Assembly: GCF_000372365.1 (NCBI RefSeq)
Contig: NZ_AQUU01000008.1
Span: 52,255 to 116,254 of the forward strand
Length of the DNA: 64,000 nucleotides
Direction: 5' to 3'
Source of the DNA: Aggregatibacter actinomycetemcomitans DSM 8324
Lineage (GTDB): Bacteria; Pseudomonadota; Gammaproteobacteria; Enterobacterales; Pasteurellaceae
Shown here: piece after piece, positions 37,362 to 47,372 of the stretch
Layout: every line of letters begins with the position of its first letter
Position numbering within the stretch: the stretch's first letter is position 1
Notes under the pieces: model-generated
What the model saw: only the letters and a program-made list of their open reading frames with translations
Told to the model about the DNA's origin: nothing
The model's database searches: none
Made by a program: the position numbers and the translations under genes

Positions 37362-38756
37362 ATGGCATTTCGCATTGAAAAAGACACTATGGGTGAAGCT
37401 CAAGTTCCGGCAGACAAATATTGGGCTGCACAAACCGAACGTTCCCGCAATAATTTTAAAATCGGTCCTGCGGCATCTATGCCACATGAAATTATCGAAG
37501 CCTTTGGTTATTTGAAAAAAGCGGCGGCGGTTGCCAATGCGGATCTCGGCGTATTGCCTGCGGAAAAACGCGATTTGATCGCGCAAGCCTGCGATGAAAT
37601 TTTAGCCAACAAATTAGACGATCAATTCCCGTTGGTTATCTGGCAAACCGGCTCCGGTACGCAATCCAACATGAACGTGAACGAAGTGGTGGCAAACCGC
37701 GCACACGTTTTACACGGCGGTAAATTAGGCGAAAAATCCATCATTCACCCGAATGACGATGTGAATAAATCCCAATCCTCCAACGACACCTTCCCGACAG
37801 CAATGCACATTGCGGCTTACAAAAAAGTGGTAGAAACTACCATTCCTGCAGTAGAACGTTTGCAAAAAACCTTCGCGGCAAAATCCGAAGCCTTCAAAGA
37901 TGTGGTGAAAATCGGTCGTACGCATTTAATGGACGCAACCCCGCTCACATTAGGTCAGGAATTCTCCGCTTATGCGGCGCAATTGCACTTCGGTTTAATC
38001 GCGTTGAAAAATACCCTGCCGCATTTGCGTCAATTAGCCCTCGGCGGTACTGCTGTGGGTACGGGGTTGAATACACCGAAAGGTTATGACGTGAAAGTGG
38101 CGGAATACATCGCGAAATTTACCGGTTTGCCGTTCATCACTGCCGAAAACAAATTCGAAGCCTTGGCGGCGCATGATGCCATCGTGGAAACCCACGGTGC
38201 ATTACGTCAATTAGCCATGAGCTTGTTCAAAATCGCCAACGACATTCGTTTATTGGCATCCGGTCCGCGTTCCGGTATCGGCGAAATCTTAATTCCGGAA
38301 AATGAACCGGGCTCTTCCATCATGCCGGGTAAAGTGAATCCGACCCAATGCGAAGCCATGACCATGGTGTGCGCGCAAGTGTTCGGTAACGACACCACCA
38401 TCTCGTTCGTCGGTTCACAAGGTCATTTCCAATTGAACGTGTTCAACCCGGTGATGATCGCCAACTTCCTGCAATCCGCCCAATTATTGGCAGACGCCTG
38501 CGTTTCCTTCGACGAACACTGCGCAACCGGTATCGAGCCGAACTATCTGCGCATTAAACAACAACTTGAAAATTCATTGATGTTGGTGACCGCACTTAAT
38601 ACCCATATCGGCTACGAAAATGCGGCGAAAATCGCAAAAACCGCACACAAAAACGGTACCACCTTGCGTGAAGAAGCCATTAACCTCGGTTTGGTTTCCG
38701 CCGAAGACTTCGACAAATGGGTGCGTCCGGAAGATATGGTGGGCAGCTTAAAATAA
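37362..38756 (+). CDS. fumC: Fumarate hydratase class II FumC
   Basis: 464-residue iron-independent fumarase that interconverts fumarate and malate. The family signature [13 protein letters not shown] is present, as are [14 protein letters not shown] and [10 protein letters not shown]. Length is standard (467 in E. coli). Pasteurellaceae run a reductive branch of the TCA cycle to fumarate, so the enzyme probably feeds fumarate respiration. A terminator follows at 38795. Confidence 0.97.
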   Translation: MAFRIEKDTMGEAQVPADKYWAAQTERSRNNFKIGPAASMPHEIIEAFGYLKKAAAVANADLGVLPAEKRDLIAQACDEILANKLDDQFPLVIWQTGSGTQSNMNVNEVVANRAHVLHGGKLGEKSIIHPNDDVNKSQSSNDTFPTAMHIAAYKKVVETTIPAVERLQKTFAAKSEAFKDVVKIGRTHLMDATPLTLGQEFSAYAAQLHFGLIALKNTLPHLRQLALGGTAVGTGLNTPKGYDVKVAEYIAKFTGLPFITAENKFEALAAHDAIVETHGALRQLAMSLFKIANDIRLLASGPRSGIGEILIPENEPGSSIMPGKVNPTQCEAMTMVCAQVFGNDTTISFVGSQGHFQLNVFNPVMIANFLQSAQLLADACVSFDEHCATGIEPNYLRIKQQLENSLMLVTALNTHIGYENAAKIAKTAHKNGTTLREEAINLGLVSAEDFDKWVRPEDMVGSLK

Positions 38757-38794
38757 GGCTTACACATTAAATTAAACCATTAATAATGAAGAAA

Positions 38795-38820
38795 GGCGGG
38801 ATCAATTTCCCGTCTTTTTT
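38795..38820 (+). terminator. Terminator after fumC, with promoter directly behind
   Basis: GGCGGGA (38795-38801) pairs with TCCCGTC (about 38808-38814), with one wobble, followed by T6. TATAAT at 38823-38828 is a good -10 hexamer for the gene at 38860. Confidence 0.85.
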
Positions 38821-38859
38821 GCTATAATCGCCCACATAAATTTTTATGACGGACTTTTT

Positions 38860-39465
38860 ATGAAATTAAAATCGCTGTTATTCATTTTAACTTTATTTCC
38901 TACCGCACTTTCGGCGCACTGGCTCAATGTCGGAAACGCCGATTATAACTGGGGTCCGTTCCTCGTTTATACCATCGAGTTAGAAACGGAAAACGGGGCT
39001 TATGAAGCCAATCAGTTGCCGTTTATGCTTTCCTTTAAATACGAAAAACCCATTGAAGGCAAAAATTTTGCCATCAGCCTGGCGAAAGAAATGGAACATC
39101 TCAACGTGGATAAAGCGCAAGGCGATTTGTGGTTGAAGCAAATGCAGCAGCTTTTTCCCGACTTCTCACCTAACGACATTTTGCGTTTTGTCGCCCTGCC
39201 GGAAAAAAGTTACTTCATTTTAAACGACACCATTTTGGATCATGAATTCGAACCGCAATTTGCACAAGCGCTGATTAGCATTTGGTTGTCGCCGAACAGC
39301 AACTTTATTCAATTACAACCGCAGTTACTGGGCAAAGAAAAAAATGCAAACTCACCGGAGAAGTTTAAACGCATGCCGGAAGTGGATCCGCTGGGCGAAG
39401 ATGACGCCAGCCCGCAACTGCCGCCGAATTTTCAATTTCAGGATCAAGATCCGGAATTCAGTTAA
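38860..39465 (+). CDS. Secreted chalcone-isomerase-like family protein (tentative)
   Basis: 201 residues with a signal peptide cut near SALSAHW, so it is periplasmic. The central part (YTIELETENGAYEANQLPF, LSFKYEKPIEGKNFAISLAKEM) resembles bacterial chalcone-isomerase-like domains, which have no known enzymatic role. The C-terminal tail is Pro/Asp/Gln-rich and probably disordered. Family assignment is from pattern only. The gene has its own -10 box and one uptake signal near its start, so it is an established resident. Confidence 0.65.
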   Translation: MKLKSLLFILTLFPTALSAHWLNVGNADYNWGPFLVYTIELETENGAYEANQLPFMLSFKYEKPIEGKNFAISLAKEMEHLNVDKAQGDLWLKQMQQLFPDFSPNDILRFVALPEKSYFILNDTILDHEFEPQFAQALISIWLSPNSNFIQLQPQLLGKEKNANSPEKFKRMPEVDPLGEDDASPQLPPNFQFQDQDPEFS

Positions 39466-39482
39466 CTGCCTGTCATGTTTCC

Positions 39483-39764
39483 CTACAGGAATAAATTCGG
39501 GTTAAAAATCGCTTGCTTAATGCCACATAAAAAGCCGATACGTTCCGCCCAATAACCACCAAGCCAACACCGCAAATGAGTGGGTTTTCTTCTTTAGATT
39601 GAGACACCAATTATGCACTTCATTGAGCAAAAACGTCATGTCGTGACGTGGATGCAGGGTGCTGCAATTCACAAAACGCACATCGTCGTCAATAAATTTT
39701 AATTGCATCACTTTTTCATGATTACAAAGTTATCGGAATCAAAACCGTGTAAATAAATAATCAT
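39483..39764 (-). pseudogene. ycfP: ycfP-like esterase remnant (UPF0227)
   Basis: The start ATG 39764 overlaps the rimK stop as ATGA and reads [13 protein letters not shown], the YcfP opening. A shift leads to [20 protein letters not shown] and [11 protein letters not shown]. Later shifts give [12 protein letters not shown], then [20 protein letters not shown] before TAG 39483. The alpha/beta-hydrolase N-terminal half is thus scattered over three frames and the C-terminal half is gone. The residue order matches YcfP closely. Confidence 0.85.
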
Positions 39765-40678
39765 TTTATTACTCCAACTTGATTACGGATTTTCTGCTCT
39801 AAATATAAAATCATTTGTAACGCGATATTAATACCGCTGGTTTTCTCAATCATTTCAAGCCCCGGGCTGGCATTCACTTCCAACACCAACGGGCCTTTCG
39901 CCGAGCGAATCAAATCCACACCGGCAACATCTAAGCCGAGCGCGTTGGTCGCACGCAAGGCGATTTGCTTTTCCTGTTCGGTCAACACCACTTTTTCTGC
40001 TGTCGCGCCACGATGACAATTGGCGCGAAATTCACCGTTTTGCCCGACCCGTTGCATGGCGGCAACCACCCGTCCGCCAATCACAAAACAGCGTACATCC
40101 GTGCCGTCGGCTTCTGCCACAAATTCCTGCAACAACACCGGCACGTCCGCTTGTTTTAAAGTTTCCAAAATACTGACCGCACTTTTTGTTCGCTCCGCCA
40201 GAATCACGCCGATGCCCTGAGAACCGCTCAAGGTTTTCAAAATGGTTGGCGCGCCGATGTGTTGCACCGCATGATTAGCATTGACTTCAATGCCGGCGAG
40301 CAAAGAATCCGGCACCGCAACACCTTGTTGCAGCAACATTTGCAGACTAAGCCATTTATCGCGGGCGTTGCGAAAGGCATCGACGTTATTCAAACAAGGA
40401 ACGCCTTGCGCTTGGAAATAATGCAACACGCGACAGCCCATAAGCATACTGGTGGTGCCGAAGCGGGGCAACACCGCGTCATAATGTGGCAAAAGCTGCG
40501 CCTCACTCTCCGCGTCCGCTTGATAATACAACACAAAGTGCGGTGGATTTTTTTGGAGTTTTATCAGGCAACGATTCGGATCCAAAATATCCATTTGGTG
40601 CCCGTTTTCCTCTGCCGCATCCTTGAGCCGTTGACAGCTATATAAACGCGGCTCACGGCACAACATTAAGAATTTCAT
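39761..40678 (-). CDS. rimK: RimK-family alpha-L-glutamate ligase (ATP-grasp)
   Basis: 305 residues with the ATP-grasp core: [16 protein letters not shown] (phosphate-binding loop), [18 protein letters not shown] and [23 protein letters not shown] (metal-binding acidic residues). E. coli RimK (300 residues) adds glutamates to the C-terminus of ribosomal protein S6 and can make poly-glutamate. It follows nfsA after 6 bp, the same nfsA-rimK pairing as in E. coli. Confidence 0.92.
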   Translation of the reverse strand: MKFLMLCREPRLYSCQRLKDAAEENGHQMDILDPNRCLIKLQKNPPHFVLYYQADAESEAQLLPHYDAVLPRFGTTSMLMGCRVLHYFQAQGVPCLNNVDAFRNARDKWLSLQMLLQQGVAVPDSLLAGIEVNANHAVQHIGAPTILKTLSGSQGIGVILAERTKSAVSILETLKQADVPVLLQEFVAEADGTDVRCFVIGGRVVAAMQRVGQNGEFRANCHRGATAEKVVLTEQEKQIALRATNALGLDVAGVDLIRSAKGPLVLEVNASPGLEMIEKTSGINIALQMILYLEQKIRNQVGVIK

Positions 40679-40684
40679 ACAAAA

Positions 40685-41419
40685 TTATTTTTTAATAAAG
40701 CCCTGTTGCTGCAAATAAGCCAATACGTTCGGACGAATCGGCTTATCCAAACTTTTTATCACATTGCGCGACCAATCCATGTCAATGTTGCTGCGCTGAC
40801 AATAATAGTCAGCAACCGTCGCGTTATATTCGTCCAGTTTGGTGGTATCCAACGGCTGATAACGGTTTTCAAAAAACAGGGTTTCTTTCGGCAGGCGTGG
40901 CTTGCTCGGCGGATCCTGATCCGGATAGCCCAAACACATTCCCACCATCGGCAGGCAATGTTCCGGCAGATTGAGCAATTTGCCCACTGCTTCCATTTCA
41001 TTACGCAAGGATCCGATATACACCCCGCCTAATCCTAAACTTTCCGCCGCCAACAGCACGTTTTGCGACATAATGCCGGTGTCCACCGCGCCGATCAGCA
41101 ACACTTCCGCATAATCCAGCTGCGCCGTCGGGCAAATTTGTTTATGCTTATTAAAATCGACGCAGAATACCCAAAATTCAGGCGCGGATTTCACATACTC
41201 CTGATTGGAGCTGTACACCATCATTTGCTCACGAATCGCCTGATCGGTAATACGCACGATGGAAACACATTGCAAATGGTTGGACGTAGAAGCAAAACGC
41301 GCCGCATTCACCAAACGGTCGATAATATTGTCATCAACAGGCTCATCGGTAAAACGGCGAATAGAACGGTGGGCTAAAATACAATCTAAGGTTTCGGAGG
41401 TATATTTTTTCTCAGACAT
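40685..41419 (-). CDS. nfsA: Oxygen-insensitive NADPH nitroreductase NfsA
   Basis: 244-residue FMN-dependent reductase (E. coli NfsA 240) that reduces nitroaromatics, nitrofurans and quinones by two-electron steps. HRSIRRFTDEPV and FASTSNHLQ bind FMN; GLGGVYIGSLRN is a later conserved stretch. It is divergent from grxA and upstream of rimK, preserving the E. coli gene order grxA / nfsA-rimK. Confidence 0.94.
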   Translation of the reverse strand: MSEKKYTSETLDCILAHRSIRRFTDEPVDDNIIDRLVNAARFASTSNHLQCVSIVRITDQAIREQMMVYSSNQEYVKSAPEFWVFCVDFNKHKQICPTAQLDYAEVLLIGAVDTGIMSQNVLLAAESLGLGGVYIGSLRNEMEAVGKLLNLPEHCLPMVGMCLGYPDQDPPSKPRLPKETLFFENRYQPLDTTKLDEYNATVADYYCQRSNIDMDWSRNVIKSLDKPIRPNVLAYLQQQGFIKK

Positions 41420-41545
41420 AAAAATTCCTTGTGTAGCACATTAAACTCGCCATATCTTACACTAATTACAAGAATGCCGAAAAACACTTTATTGTTTTTT
41501 CGCGAATCCTTAAAATCAGCACAAATTCACTCAAAAGGAAACATT

Positions 41546-41809
41546 ATGTTCGTTACAATTTATGGTCGCCTAAGCTGCCCTTATTGCGTTCGCGCCAAAA
41601 CCTTAGCGGAAAAATTAAAAAATACTGTGGAAAATTTTGATTATCGTTACATCGACATCATCGAGCAAGGCATGAGCAAAGAAGACATCGCCAACATCAT
41701 CGGCAAGCCGGTGCAAACCGTGCCGCAGGTTCTGATTGGTGACAAGCCGATCGGCGGTTGCACCGATTTTGAGGCCTTAATGGCCGAACAGTTTGGCGAT
41801 ATTGATTAA
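41546..41809 (+). CDS. grxA: Glutaredoxin 1
   Basis: 87 residues from ATG 41546, with AAGGAA upstream; the frame reaching back to 41429 is not needed. The redox motif CPYC is Cys11-Cys14 and the cis-proline is in TVPQVLIG, followed by the glutathione-binding GGCTDF. It reduces disulfides, including that of ribonucleotide reductase, with glutathione. Size matches E. coli GrxA (85). Confidence 0.95.
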   Translation: MFVTIYGRLSCPYCVRAKTLAEKLKNTVENFDYRYIDIIEQGMSKEDIANIIGKPVQTVPQVLIGDKPIGGCTDFEALMAEQFGDID

Positions 41810-41937
41810 TTTCGCTTAATAAAAAAGTGCGGTGGAAAAAACATTTAGATTTTTCTGCATGATAAAAAAATAGTGCAATTTGTTCCGTTAGAATAATTTG
41901 CTCAAACCCCGAACAATAATTTTCCGCCACCAAACGC

Positions 41938-42385
41938 GCGGGTCAAATAATTATCACTGAACTTCATGCGCCGCACCATCGGAAAAGCTACATTCCTCCG
42001 AGATTTTCGCTTCACTGAAATCCTCCCACGGTTCCGTTTTAATGAAAAATACTGCGCATCCCGTTACAGCAGATAAACATCACGAAAAATCCCCGACATA
42101 CGGAATTTATCCTGTTCCTCCAAATAACTGCCGTCACACCATTTCAGCACGATAATATCGAGGATATTCTCGTCTAACTGTAAATAATTCGTTACATCAA
42201 ATTCAGAGGTGCAATGGCTGATTTGGCTATAACCCACGAATTGCCCGTTCAACACCATAAAATAATCGTAAAATTCTCTTGGATTTTCCACCGCACTTTG
42301 GTCATTGGCATGGGGAATAAAATAGGCGTGTTGCGGTGTTGATGTGTAATGTGTCTAAATCCTGAAAGTAATTGAGTAATGTCAT
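41938..42385 (-). pseudogene. lacZ: lacZ beta-galactosidase remnant
   Basis: ATG 42385, after AGGGG, begins [17 protein letters not shown] shift gives [17 protein letters not shown], and an apparent deletion then joins to the sugar-binding-domain stretch [43 protein letters not shown] and RDVYLL. A stop follows, then another frame reads WEDFSEAKISEECSF and, near 41940, LFDPR. All match the LacZ order of glycosyl hydrolase family 2, but only a small fraction of the roughly 1000-residue enzyme remains. Residual sequence down to 41810 holds no gene I can support. Confidence 0.85.
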
Positions 42386-42486
42386 GGCGGAACCCCTTAC
42401 AGCGGAATGAAAATTTTTACTATACTCAATCCGCCCCATAAATTTCACCTAAAATTAAGATTTTGCGGCTTATATCACGATCTTTG

Positions 42487-42514
42487 TTTTACAGAATGTA
42501 AAATTTAAAATACA
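42487..42514 (+). promoter_or_regulatory. TyrR-type operator upstream of tyrP
   Basis: TGTAAA (42497-42502), N6 and AATACA (42509-42514) match the TyrR box TGTAAA-N6-TTTACA at 10 of 12 positions, with the key G and C correctly 15 bp apart. Overlapping it, TTTTACA-GAA-TGTAAAA (42487-42503) is a perfect 7-bp dyad. Regulation of tyrP by TyrR is known in E. coli; here it is inferred. Confidence 0.55.
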
Positions 42515-42552
42515 ATCTCCGTCAACTTTTAAATACACAATAAGGAAAATCT

Positions 42553-43767
42553 ATGAACAAAACCGTAGGAAGTACGCTGTTAGTGGCAGGAACCATGATT
42601 GGCGCCGGCATGCTGGCAATGCCGCTCACCTCCGCCGGCATCGGATTTAGTTTCACTTTACTTTTATTATTAGGCTTGTGGGGATTACTCACCTTTACCG
42701 CGCTGTTATTCGTCGAACTTTACCAAACCGCCCCGAGCGACGCCGGCATCGGCACCCTTGCCGAACAATATTTCGGTCGACCGGGACGCATTATCGCCAC
42801 CGCCGTATTAATCATTTTCTTATACGCCCTCATCGCCGCTTACATCAGTGGCGGCGGTTCCTTATTGGCTGACACCCTACCGACCATCGCCGACAAAGAC
42901 ACCACCGGCAAAATCGCCGTATTAATCTTCACCCTTTTCTTCGGTATGTTTATCGTCATCGGCACGCACAGCGTCGATAAAATCAACCGTTTGTTATTTT
43001 TCACTATGATCGGCACATTCATCGTGGTATTGGCGCTCATGTTGCCGGAAATCAAACTGGATAACTTAATGGCAATGCCTATTGATAACGCCCTCATCAT
43101 TTCCGCCGGCCCGGTGTTTTTCACCGCATTCGGCTTCCATGGCTCCATTCCAAGCCTGAACAAATACCTCGGCGGCAATGTAAAAGCCCTAAGAATCTCC
43201 ATTTTAGTCGGCTCGGGCATCACCTTATTCGCCTACATTTTATGGCAACTTTCCACCCACGGCTTGCTGACCCAAAACGCGTTTTTACAAGTCTTACAAC
43301 AAGATCCTACGCTGAACGGTTTGGTCACCGCCACCTTAACCATCACACAAAGCAGCATCATGGCAAACGCGGTGAAAATCTTCTCTACCCTAGCACTCAT
43401 CACCTCATTTTTAGGTGTCGGCATCGGCTTATTGGAATGTATAGAAGACTTGTTAAAACGCTCATTTAATGTTCACACCAGGCGCTTCTCTTTGGGTTTA
43501 CTCACGTTCATTCCGCCCATCGTTTTCACCCTGTTCTACCCGCAAGGCTTCATTTTAGCCTTAGGCTACGCCGGACAAATGTTCGCCTTTTACGCCGTCG
43601 TCCTACCGGTCGCCCTCGTGTGGAAAGCGCGCAAAATCCACCCGAACCTGCCATATAAAGTCTTGGGTGGCAATTTAACACTGGCGGTGGCGTTGGTCCT
43701 GGGCGTGATCATCACCTCCATCCCCTTCGCCATCCGCGCGGGTTATTTGCCGTTTGTAGTGGGCTAA
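42553..43767 (+). CDS. tyrP: Tyrosine-specific transporter TyrP
   Basis: 404-residue inner-membrane symporter of the hydroxy/aromatic amino acid permease family, with about 11 helices. The opening GSTLLVAGTMIGAGMLAMP and the later AFGFHGSIPSLNKYL are family hallmarks. Size matches E. coli TyrP (403). A TyrR-like box lies upstream. It is convergent with ulaF across the uptake-signal dyad at 43786. Confidence 0.9.
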   Translation: MNKTVGSTLLVAGTMIGAGMLAMPLTSAGIGFSFTLLLLLGLWGLLTFTALLFVELYQTAPSDAGIGTLAEQYFGRPGRIIATAVLIIFLYALIAAYISGGGSLLADTLPTIADKDTTGKIAVLIFTLFFGMFIVIGTHSVDKINRLLFFTMIGTFIVVLALMLPEIKLDNLMAMPIDNALIISAGPVFFTAFGFHGSIPSLNKYLGGNVKALRISILVGSGITLFAYILWQLSTHGLLTQNAFLQVLQQDPTLNGLVTATLTITQSSIMANAVKIFSTLALITSFLGVGIGLLECIEDLLKRSFNVHTRRFSLGLLTFIPPIVFTLFYPQGFILALGYAGQMFAFYAVVLPVALVWKARKIHPNLPYKVLGGNLTLAVALVLGVIITSIPFAIRAGYLPFVVG

Positions 43768-43785
43768 AAAACGCTGGAAAAAATA

Positions 43786-43818
43786 ACCGCACTTTGATCG
43801 GGAAGATCAAAATGCGGT
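43786..43818. terminator. Terminator built from an uptake-signal pair
   Basis: ACCGCACTTTGATC (43786-43799) pairs with GATCAAAATGCGGT (43805-43818), with one mismatch where the second uptake signal has changed. T5 follows on the plus strand. It separates convergent tyrP and ulaF. Confidence 0.8.
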
Positions 43819-43849
43819 CGGTTTTTAAGATGGATTTTAATACGGTTGA

Positions 43850-44545
43850 TTACTGCCCGTAATAAGCATTTTTACCGTGTTTGCGTAGATAATGTTTATC
43901 CAGTAATTCTTGTTGCATCGGTTGTAGGTTCGGGCGGAGTTGGCGGCTGAACAGGTTCATGTAGCCGATTTCTTCCAGCACCACCGCATTATGCACGGCG
44001 TTGTCGGCGTCCGTTCCCCACGCGAATGGGCCGTGGGAATGCACCAATACGGCAGGTACGTCTTTCGGATCGATGCCGCGTTTGCGGAAGGTCTCCACGA
44101 TAACTTTGCCGGTTTCTAATTCATACTCGCCTTGAATTTCCGCCGGGGTCATTTTGCGGGTGCAAGGAATGGAACCATAGAAATAGTCGGCATGGGTAGT
44201 GCCTGCGGCGATAAGATCTTCGCCCGCTTGTGACCAGATGGTAGCGTGGCGGGAATGGGTGTGCACGATGCCGCCGATGGTCGGGAACTCGCGATACAAT
44301 TCCAAGTGGGTCGGCGTGTCGGAAGACGGTTTTTTGCTGCCTTCTACCACTTTGCCGGTGAATAAATCCACTACCACCATATCTTCGGCGGTCATGACAT
44401 CGTATTCCACGCCGGAAGGTTTTATCACCACCAGATTTTTTTCGCGATCAATGGCGGAAACGTTGCCCCAAGTGAAAGTCACCAAATTGTATTTCGATAA
44501 CGCCAGATTTGCTTTTAAGACTTTTTCTTTAAGTGTTTCTAACAT
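43850..44545 (-). CDS. ulaF: L-ribulose-5-phosphate 4-epimerase UlaF
   Basis: 231-residue class II aldolase-fold zinc enzyme that converts L-ribulose-5-P to D-xylulose-5-P, the last step of ascorbate use. Metal-binding HTHSRHA and the late [12 protein letters not shown] are present, plus KPSGVEYD for phosphate. The name UlaF rather than AraD or SgbE rests on position in the ula cluster. Its start overlaps the ulaE stop by 7 bp. Confidence 0.93.
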   Translation of the reverse strand: MLETLKEKVLKANLALSKYNLVTFTWGNVSAIDREKNLVVIKPSGVEYDVMTAEDMVVVDLFTGKVVEGSKKPSSDTPTHLELYREFPTIGGIVHTHSRHATIWSQAGEDLIAAGTTHADYFYGSIPCTRKMTPAEIQGEYELETGKVIVETFRKRGIDPKDVPAVLVHSHGPFAWGTDADNAVHNAVVLEEIGYMNLFSRQLRPNLQPMQQELLDKHYLRKHGKNAYYGQ

Positions 44546-45399
44546 GGAAAACCACCTTCTTTCATTTTTTGTTCAATCCAACGGCGGGCGTTAATAATTT
44601 CCGCAATCGGTTCTTCCGCTTTTTCCGTCCACATTTCAATTAAAAATGCGCCGCGATAATTCAATTCTGCCAATGTTCTGAAACAGGCAACAAAATCCAC
44701 ACAACCGTCACCGAACGGCACGTCACGGAATTGCCCTTTGCAGGTGTCGGTAACTTTATAAGTGTCTTTCAAATGAATGGCGGAGATTTTGTCGATGCCC
44801 AGCTTCAATTCTTTCGCGACGTTGTCATTCCACGCACTTAAATTGCCGAGATCCGGATACACAGTGAACCACGGCGATTTGATAAGGTCATCCCATTTTT
44901 TCCAGCGACTGATGGAGCTCATAAATTGGGTATCCATAATTTCTACCGCAATGGTCACTTGATTACTTGCCGCCAATTCCACCGCCCATTGCAAGCCTTC
45001 TTGGAAGCGCTGAATAGTGCCTTCGTCCTGCTCTTCGTAATACACGTCATAACCCGCCAACTGAATGGTGCGAATACCTAAATCGACGGCTAATTTAACG
45101 GCTTTTTCCATGATTTCATAAGCTTTTGCGCGGGTTGCTTCGTCACGGCTGCCGAAAGGAAAACGACGATGCCCGGAAAGACACATAGAAGGAATGGTAA
45201 CGCCGGTTTTGATAATGGCTTTCACCAACTGAATGCGTTCTTTTTCGCTCCAATCCAAACGCGCCAAACGCTCATCGCTTTCATCGATAGAAATTTCGAC
45301 AAAATCAAAACCGCAGGCTTTGGCGATGGACAAGCGATCCTGCCAGCTAATATTTTTCGGCAGGGCTTTTTCATAAATACCCAATTTATGTTTTCTCAC
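44539..45399 (-). CDS. ulaE: L-xylulose/3-keto-L-gulonate pathway 3-epimerase UlaE
   Basis: 286-residue TIM-barrel of the AP-endonuclease-2-like family that converts L-xylulose-5-P to L-ribulose-5-P. Family stretches visible are [44 protein letters not shown] and IHLKDTYKV (metal site). E. coli UlaE has 284 residues. It lies between ulaR (40 bp upstream) and ulaF (overlapping). Confidence 0.94.
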   Translation of the reverse strand: MRKHKLGIYEKALPKNISWQDRLSIAKACGFDFVEISIDESDERLARLDWSEKERIQLVKAIIKTGVTIPSMCLSGHRRFPFGSRDEATRAKAYEIMEKAVKLAVDLGIRTIQLAGYDVYYEEQDEGTIQRFQEGLQWAVELAASNQVTIAVEIMDTQFMSSISRWKKWDDLIKSPWFTVYPDLGNLSAWNDNVAKELKLGIDKISAIHLKDTYKVTDTCKGQFRDVPFGDGCVDFVACFRTLAELNYRGAFLIEMWTEKAEEPIAEIINARRWIEQKMKEGGFPC

Positions 45400-45439
45400 A
45401 ATACACTCCTTTACTTATGGATCAGCAGTAAACGCCACA

Positions 45440-46189
45440 TCAGGCAAGAATAACTTCTAATCCTTTGTCTTTTAATTCTTGAATAATCTTTGGATCGGCC
45501 TCTTTTCCGGTCACCAGTAAATCAATATCTTTCAATTCGCTAAACAGCATGCCCATTTCGCGTCCGAGCTTTGAACTGTCAACCAAAGCAACCAGTTTGC
45601 TGACCTTAGGTAAAATATGCTGTTCCGAATTGGCAATAATCATATCTGTTTTGTATAAGCCGTCTGTGGTCATGCCTTTACCGCTGGTAAACATAATATT
45701 GGCGGCATAAGCCGGTTCGTTAGTGGAATTCAGGGATAAAGTCACCGCTTTATTTTTATTATATTGACCGCCCATAATCACGACATCGTCATGATTATGT
45801 TCAATGAGGAAATTAGCCAAAGGCAAATAGTTGGTAATGATCTGTACATTGCATCCGCACAGGCTATCCGCCAGCATTTGCATGGTGGTGCCGCAAGTCA
45901 GTACGACGCTTTGCCCGTTTTCACAAAGTTTTGCTGCGGCTTCGGCAATGCGTTGTTTTTCTTCGGCATTATTAACAACACGGGGCTGCGCATATTGTTT
46001 ACCGTTAAGGGCAAGGTATTCGGCGCCGTTACGGACTTTTCTAAGCAACCCTTGCGCATTTAATTTATTAATATCGCGACGTGCTGTTGCCGGCGAGATG
46101 TTAAAGGTATCGATAATTTCGTTGGTCGAAAGAAGGGTTCGCTCTTTCAGTAAATCTAATATTTGATTATGACGATAACGTTCGTTCAT
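45440..46189 (-). CDS. ulaR: DeoR-family regulator of ascorbate use, UlaR
   Basis: 249 residues from ATG 46189 (AAGGAAAACAT upstream); the longer frame to 46219 is not supported. The N-terminal helix-turn-helix (TNEIIDTFNISPATARRDINKL) is typical of DeoR repressors, and the C-terminal sensor domain probably binds L-ascorbate-6-P. E. coli UlaR (251 residues) represses the divergent ulaG and ulaABCDEF transcripts. Here the gene is embedded in the ulaG arm instead of standing apart. Confidence 0.9.
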   Translation of the reverse strand: MNERYRHNQILDLLKERTLLSTNEIIDTFNISPATARRDINKLNAQGLLRKVRNGAEYLALNGKQYAQPRVVNNAEEKQRIAEAAAKLCENGQSVVLTCGTTMQMLADSLCGCNVQIITNYLPLANFLIEHNHDDVVIMGGQYNKNKAVTLSLNSTNEPAYAANIMFTSGKGMTTDGLYKTDMIIANSEQHILPKVSKLVALVDSSKLGREMGMLFSELKDIDLLVTGKEADPKIIQELKDKGLEVILA

Positions 46190-46240
46190 TATGTTTTCCT
46201 TTTCATTTCCTACATCCATAACCTAATGAACTGCCTGAGA

Positions 46241-46268
46241 ATTGCCGCCGCTAAAAAGCGACGGCAAT
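46241..46268. terminator. Intercistronic hairpin between ulaG and ulaR
   Basis: ATTGCCG-CCGCT and AGCG-ACGGCAAT form an interrupted 11-bp stem around AAAA. In the direction of transcription (minus strand) no T-run follows, so it may cause partial termination or mRNA processing that lowers ulaR relative to ulaG. Confidence 0.55.
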
Positions 46269-46280
46269 ATTTTATTTAAC

Positions 46281-47372
46281 TTAAAGCATGGATTTAAACT
46301 GGATGTTCGGTTCCTGCTCAAAGCAATCATCAAAACCGCGCGGATGATGATATTCAATCAAATCTTTATCACGCGGGTACACATATTTACCGCCGACTTC
46401 CCAGATAAACGGATGGAATTTATACTGCAAACGATCTTTACGCATACGCCATAGCGCAAGAATTTCATCGGTACTCGCCATAAAGTTGGTCCAAATGTCG
46501 TGATGAACAGGAATGATAACATTGGTACGCAAACATTCTGCCATACGGAGTAAATCAATTGAAGTCATTTTATCGGCAATCCCCACCGGATTTTCACCAT
46601 AGTTATTCAGTGCCACATCAATATCGAAATCTTTACCGTGCTTGGCGAATTGAATGGAATAATGCGAATCTGCACCATGGTAAATATTACCGCCCGGTGT
46701 TTTGAACACATAGTTCACCGCTTTACGTCCCATTTCTTCATCAGACGGGCAAAGCCCTTTTAATTCACCGCCTTGTTCTTCCGCACCTTCAACCGGCAAT
46801 GTCACCAGGCAAGTGCGGTCGAAAGAATCCAAGGCGTAAATTTCGACATCTTTTAATTTCACCATATCACCCGGTTTAACGATAATGATGCGTTCTTCCG
46901 GTACACCCCAATTTTTCCATAATTCGGCGCAATGCCATGGACCAACAAATTTCACATGATCCAATTTCGGGTTATTTACGATTGCCGCCGCAACGTTTAC
47001 ATCAATATGATCGCTGTGATAATGGGAGGCTAAAATGAAATCCACTTCGTTAATGGCAAACGGATCCAAAACCATTGGCTGGGCACGCAGGTTCGGTTGT
47101 AATTTACGCACGCCTGCCATGTTCGCCATTTGGTGACCGCGCACCATGTCTTTTACTTTTTTAGTACTCTTACCACGATTGCACCATAAGTCCATGCAAA
47201 TATTGGCGCCCGCGGGGGTTTTTATCCACACACCGACACAACCTAACCACCACATGGCAAAATTGCCCTCGGGAACAACTTCGTTCTCAATTTCTTCATT
47301 TAACCAAGTGCCCCATTCAGGAAAAGTAGAAAGGATCCAACTTTCACGGGTGATTTCATTAACTTTAGCCAT
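46281..47372 (-). CDS. ulaG: L-ascorbate-6-phosphate lactonase UlaG
   Basis: 363-residue metallo-beta-lactamase-fold enzyme that opens the lactone ring of imported L-ascorbate-6-P. The metal motif HxHxDH is seen in [12 protein letters not shown], with further ligands in GADSHYS and VHHDIW. E. coli UlaG has 354 residues. It is the first gene of the minus-strand arm and diverges from ulaA across a 347-bp control region. Confidence 0.96.
   Translation of the reverse strand: MAKVNEITRESWILSTFPEWGTWLNEEIENEVVPEGNFAMWWLGCVGVWIKTPAGANICMDLWCNRGKSTKKVKDMVRGHQMANMAGVRKLQPNLRAQPMVLDPFAINEVDFILASHYHSDHIDVNVAAAIVNNPKLDHVKFVGPWHCAELWKNWGVPEERIIIVKPGDMVKLKDVEIYALDSFDRTCLVTLPVEGAEEQGGELKGLCPSDEEMGRKAVNYVFKTPGGNIYHGADSHYSIQFAKHGKDFDIDVALNNYGENPVGIADKMTSIDLLRMAECLRTNVIIPVHHDIWTNFMASTDEILALWRMRKDRLQYKFHPFIWEVGGKYVYPRDKDLIEYHHPRGFDDCFEQEPNIQFKSML

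Noticed and set aside
42487..42503. Read as an FNR or CRP site before tyrP
   Set aside because: The dyad lacks TTGAT/ATCAA and GTGA/TCAC cores; a TyrR-type reading fits better.
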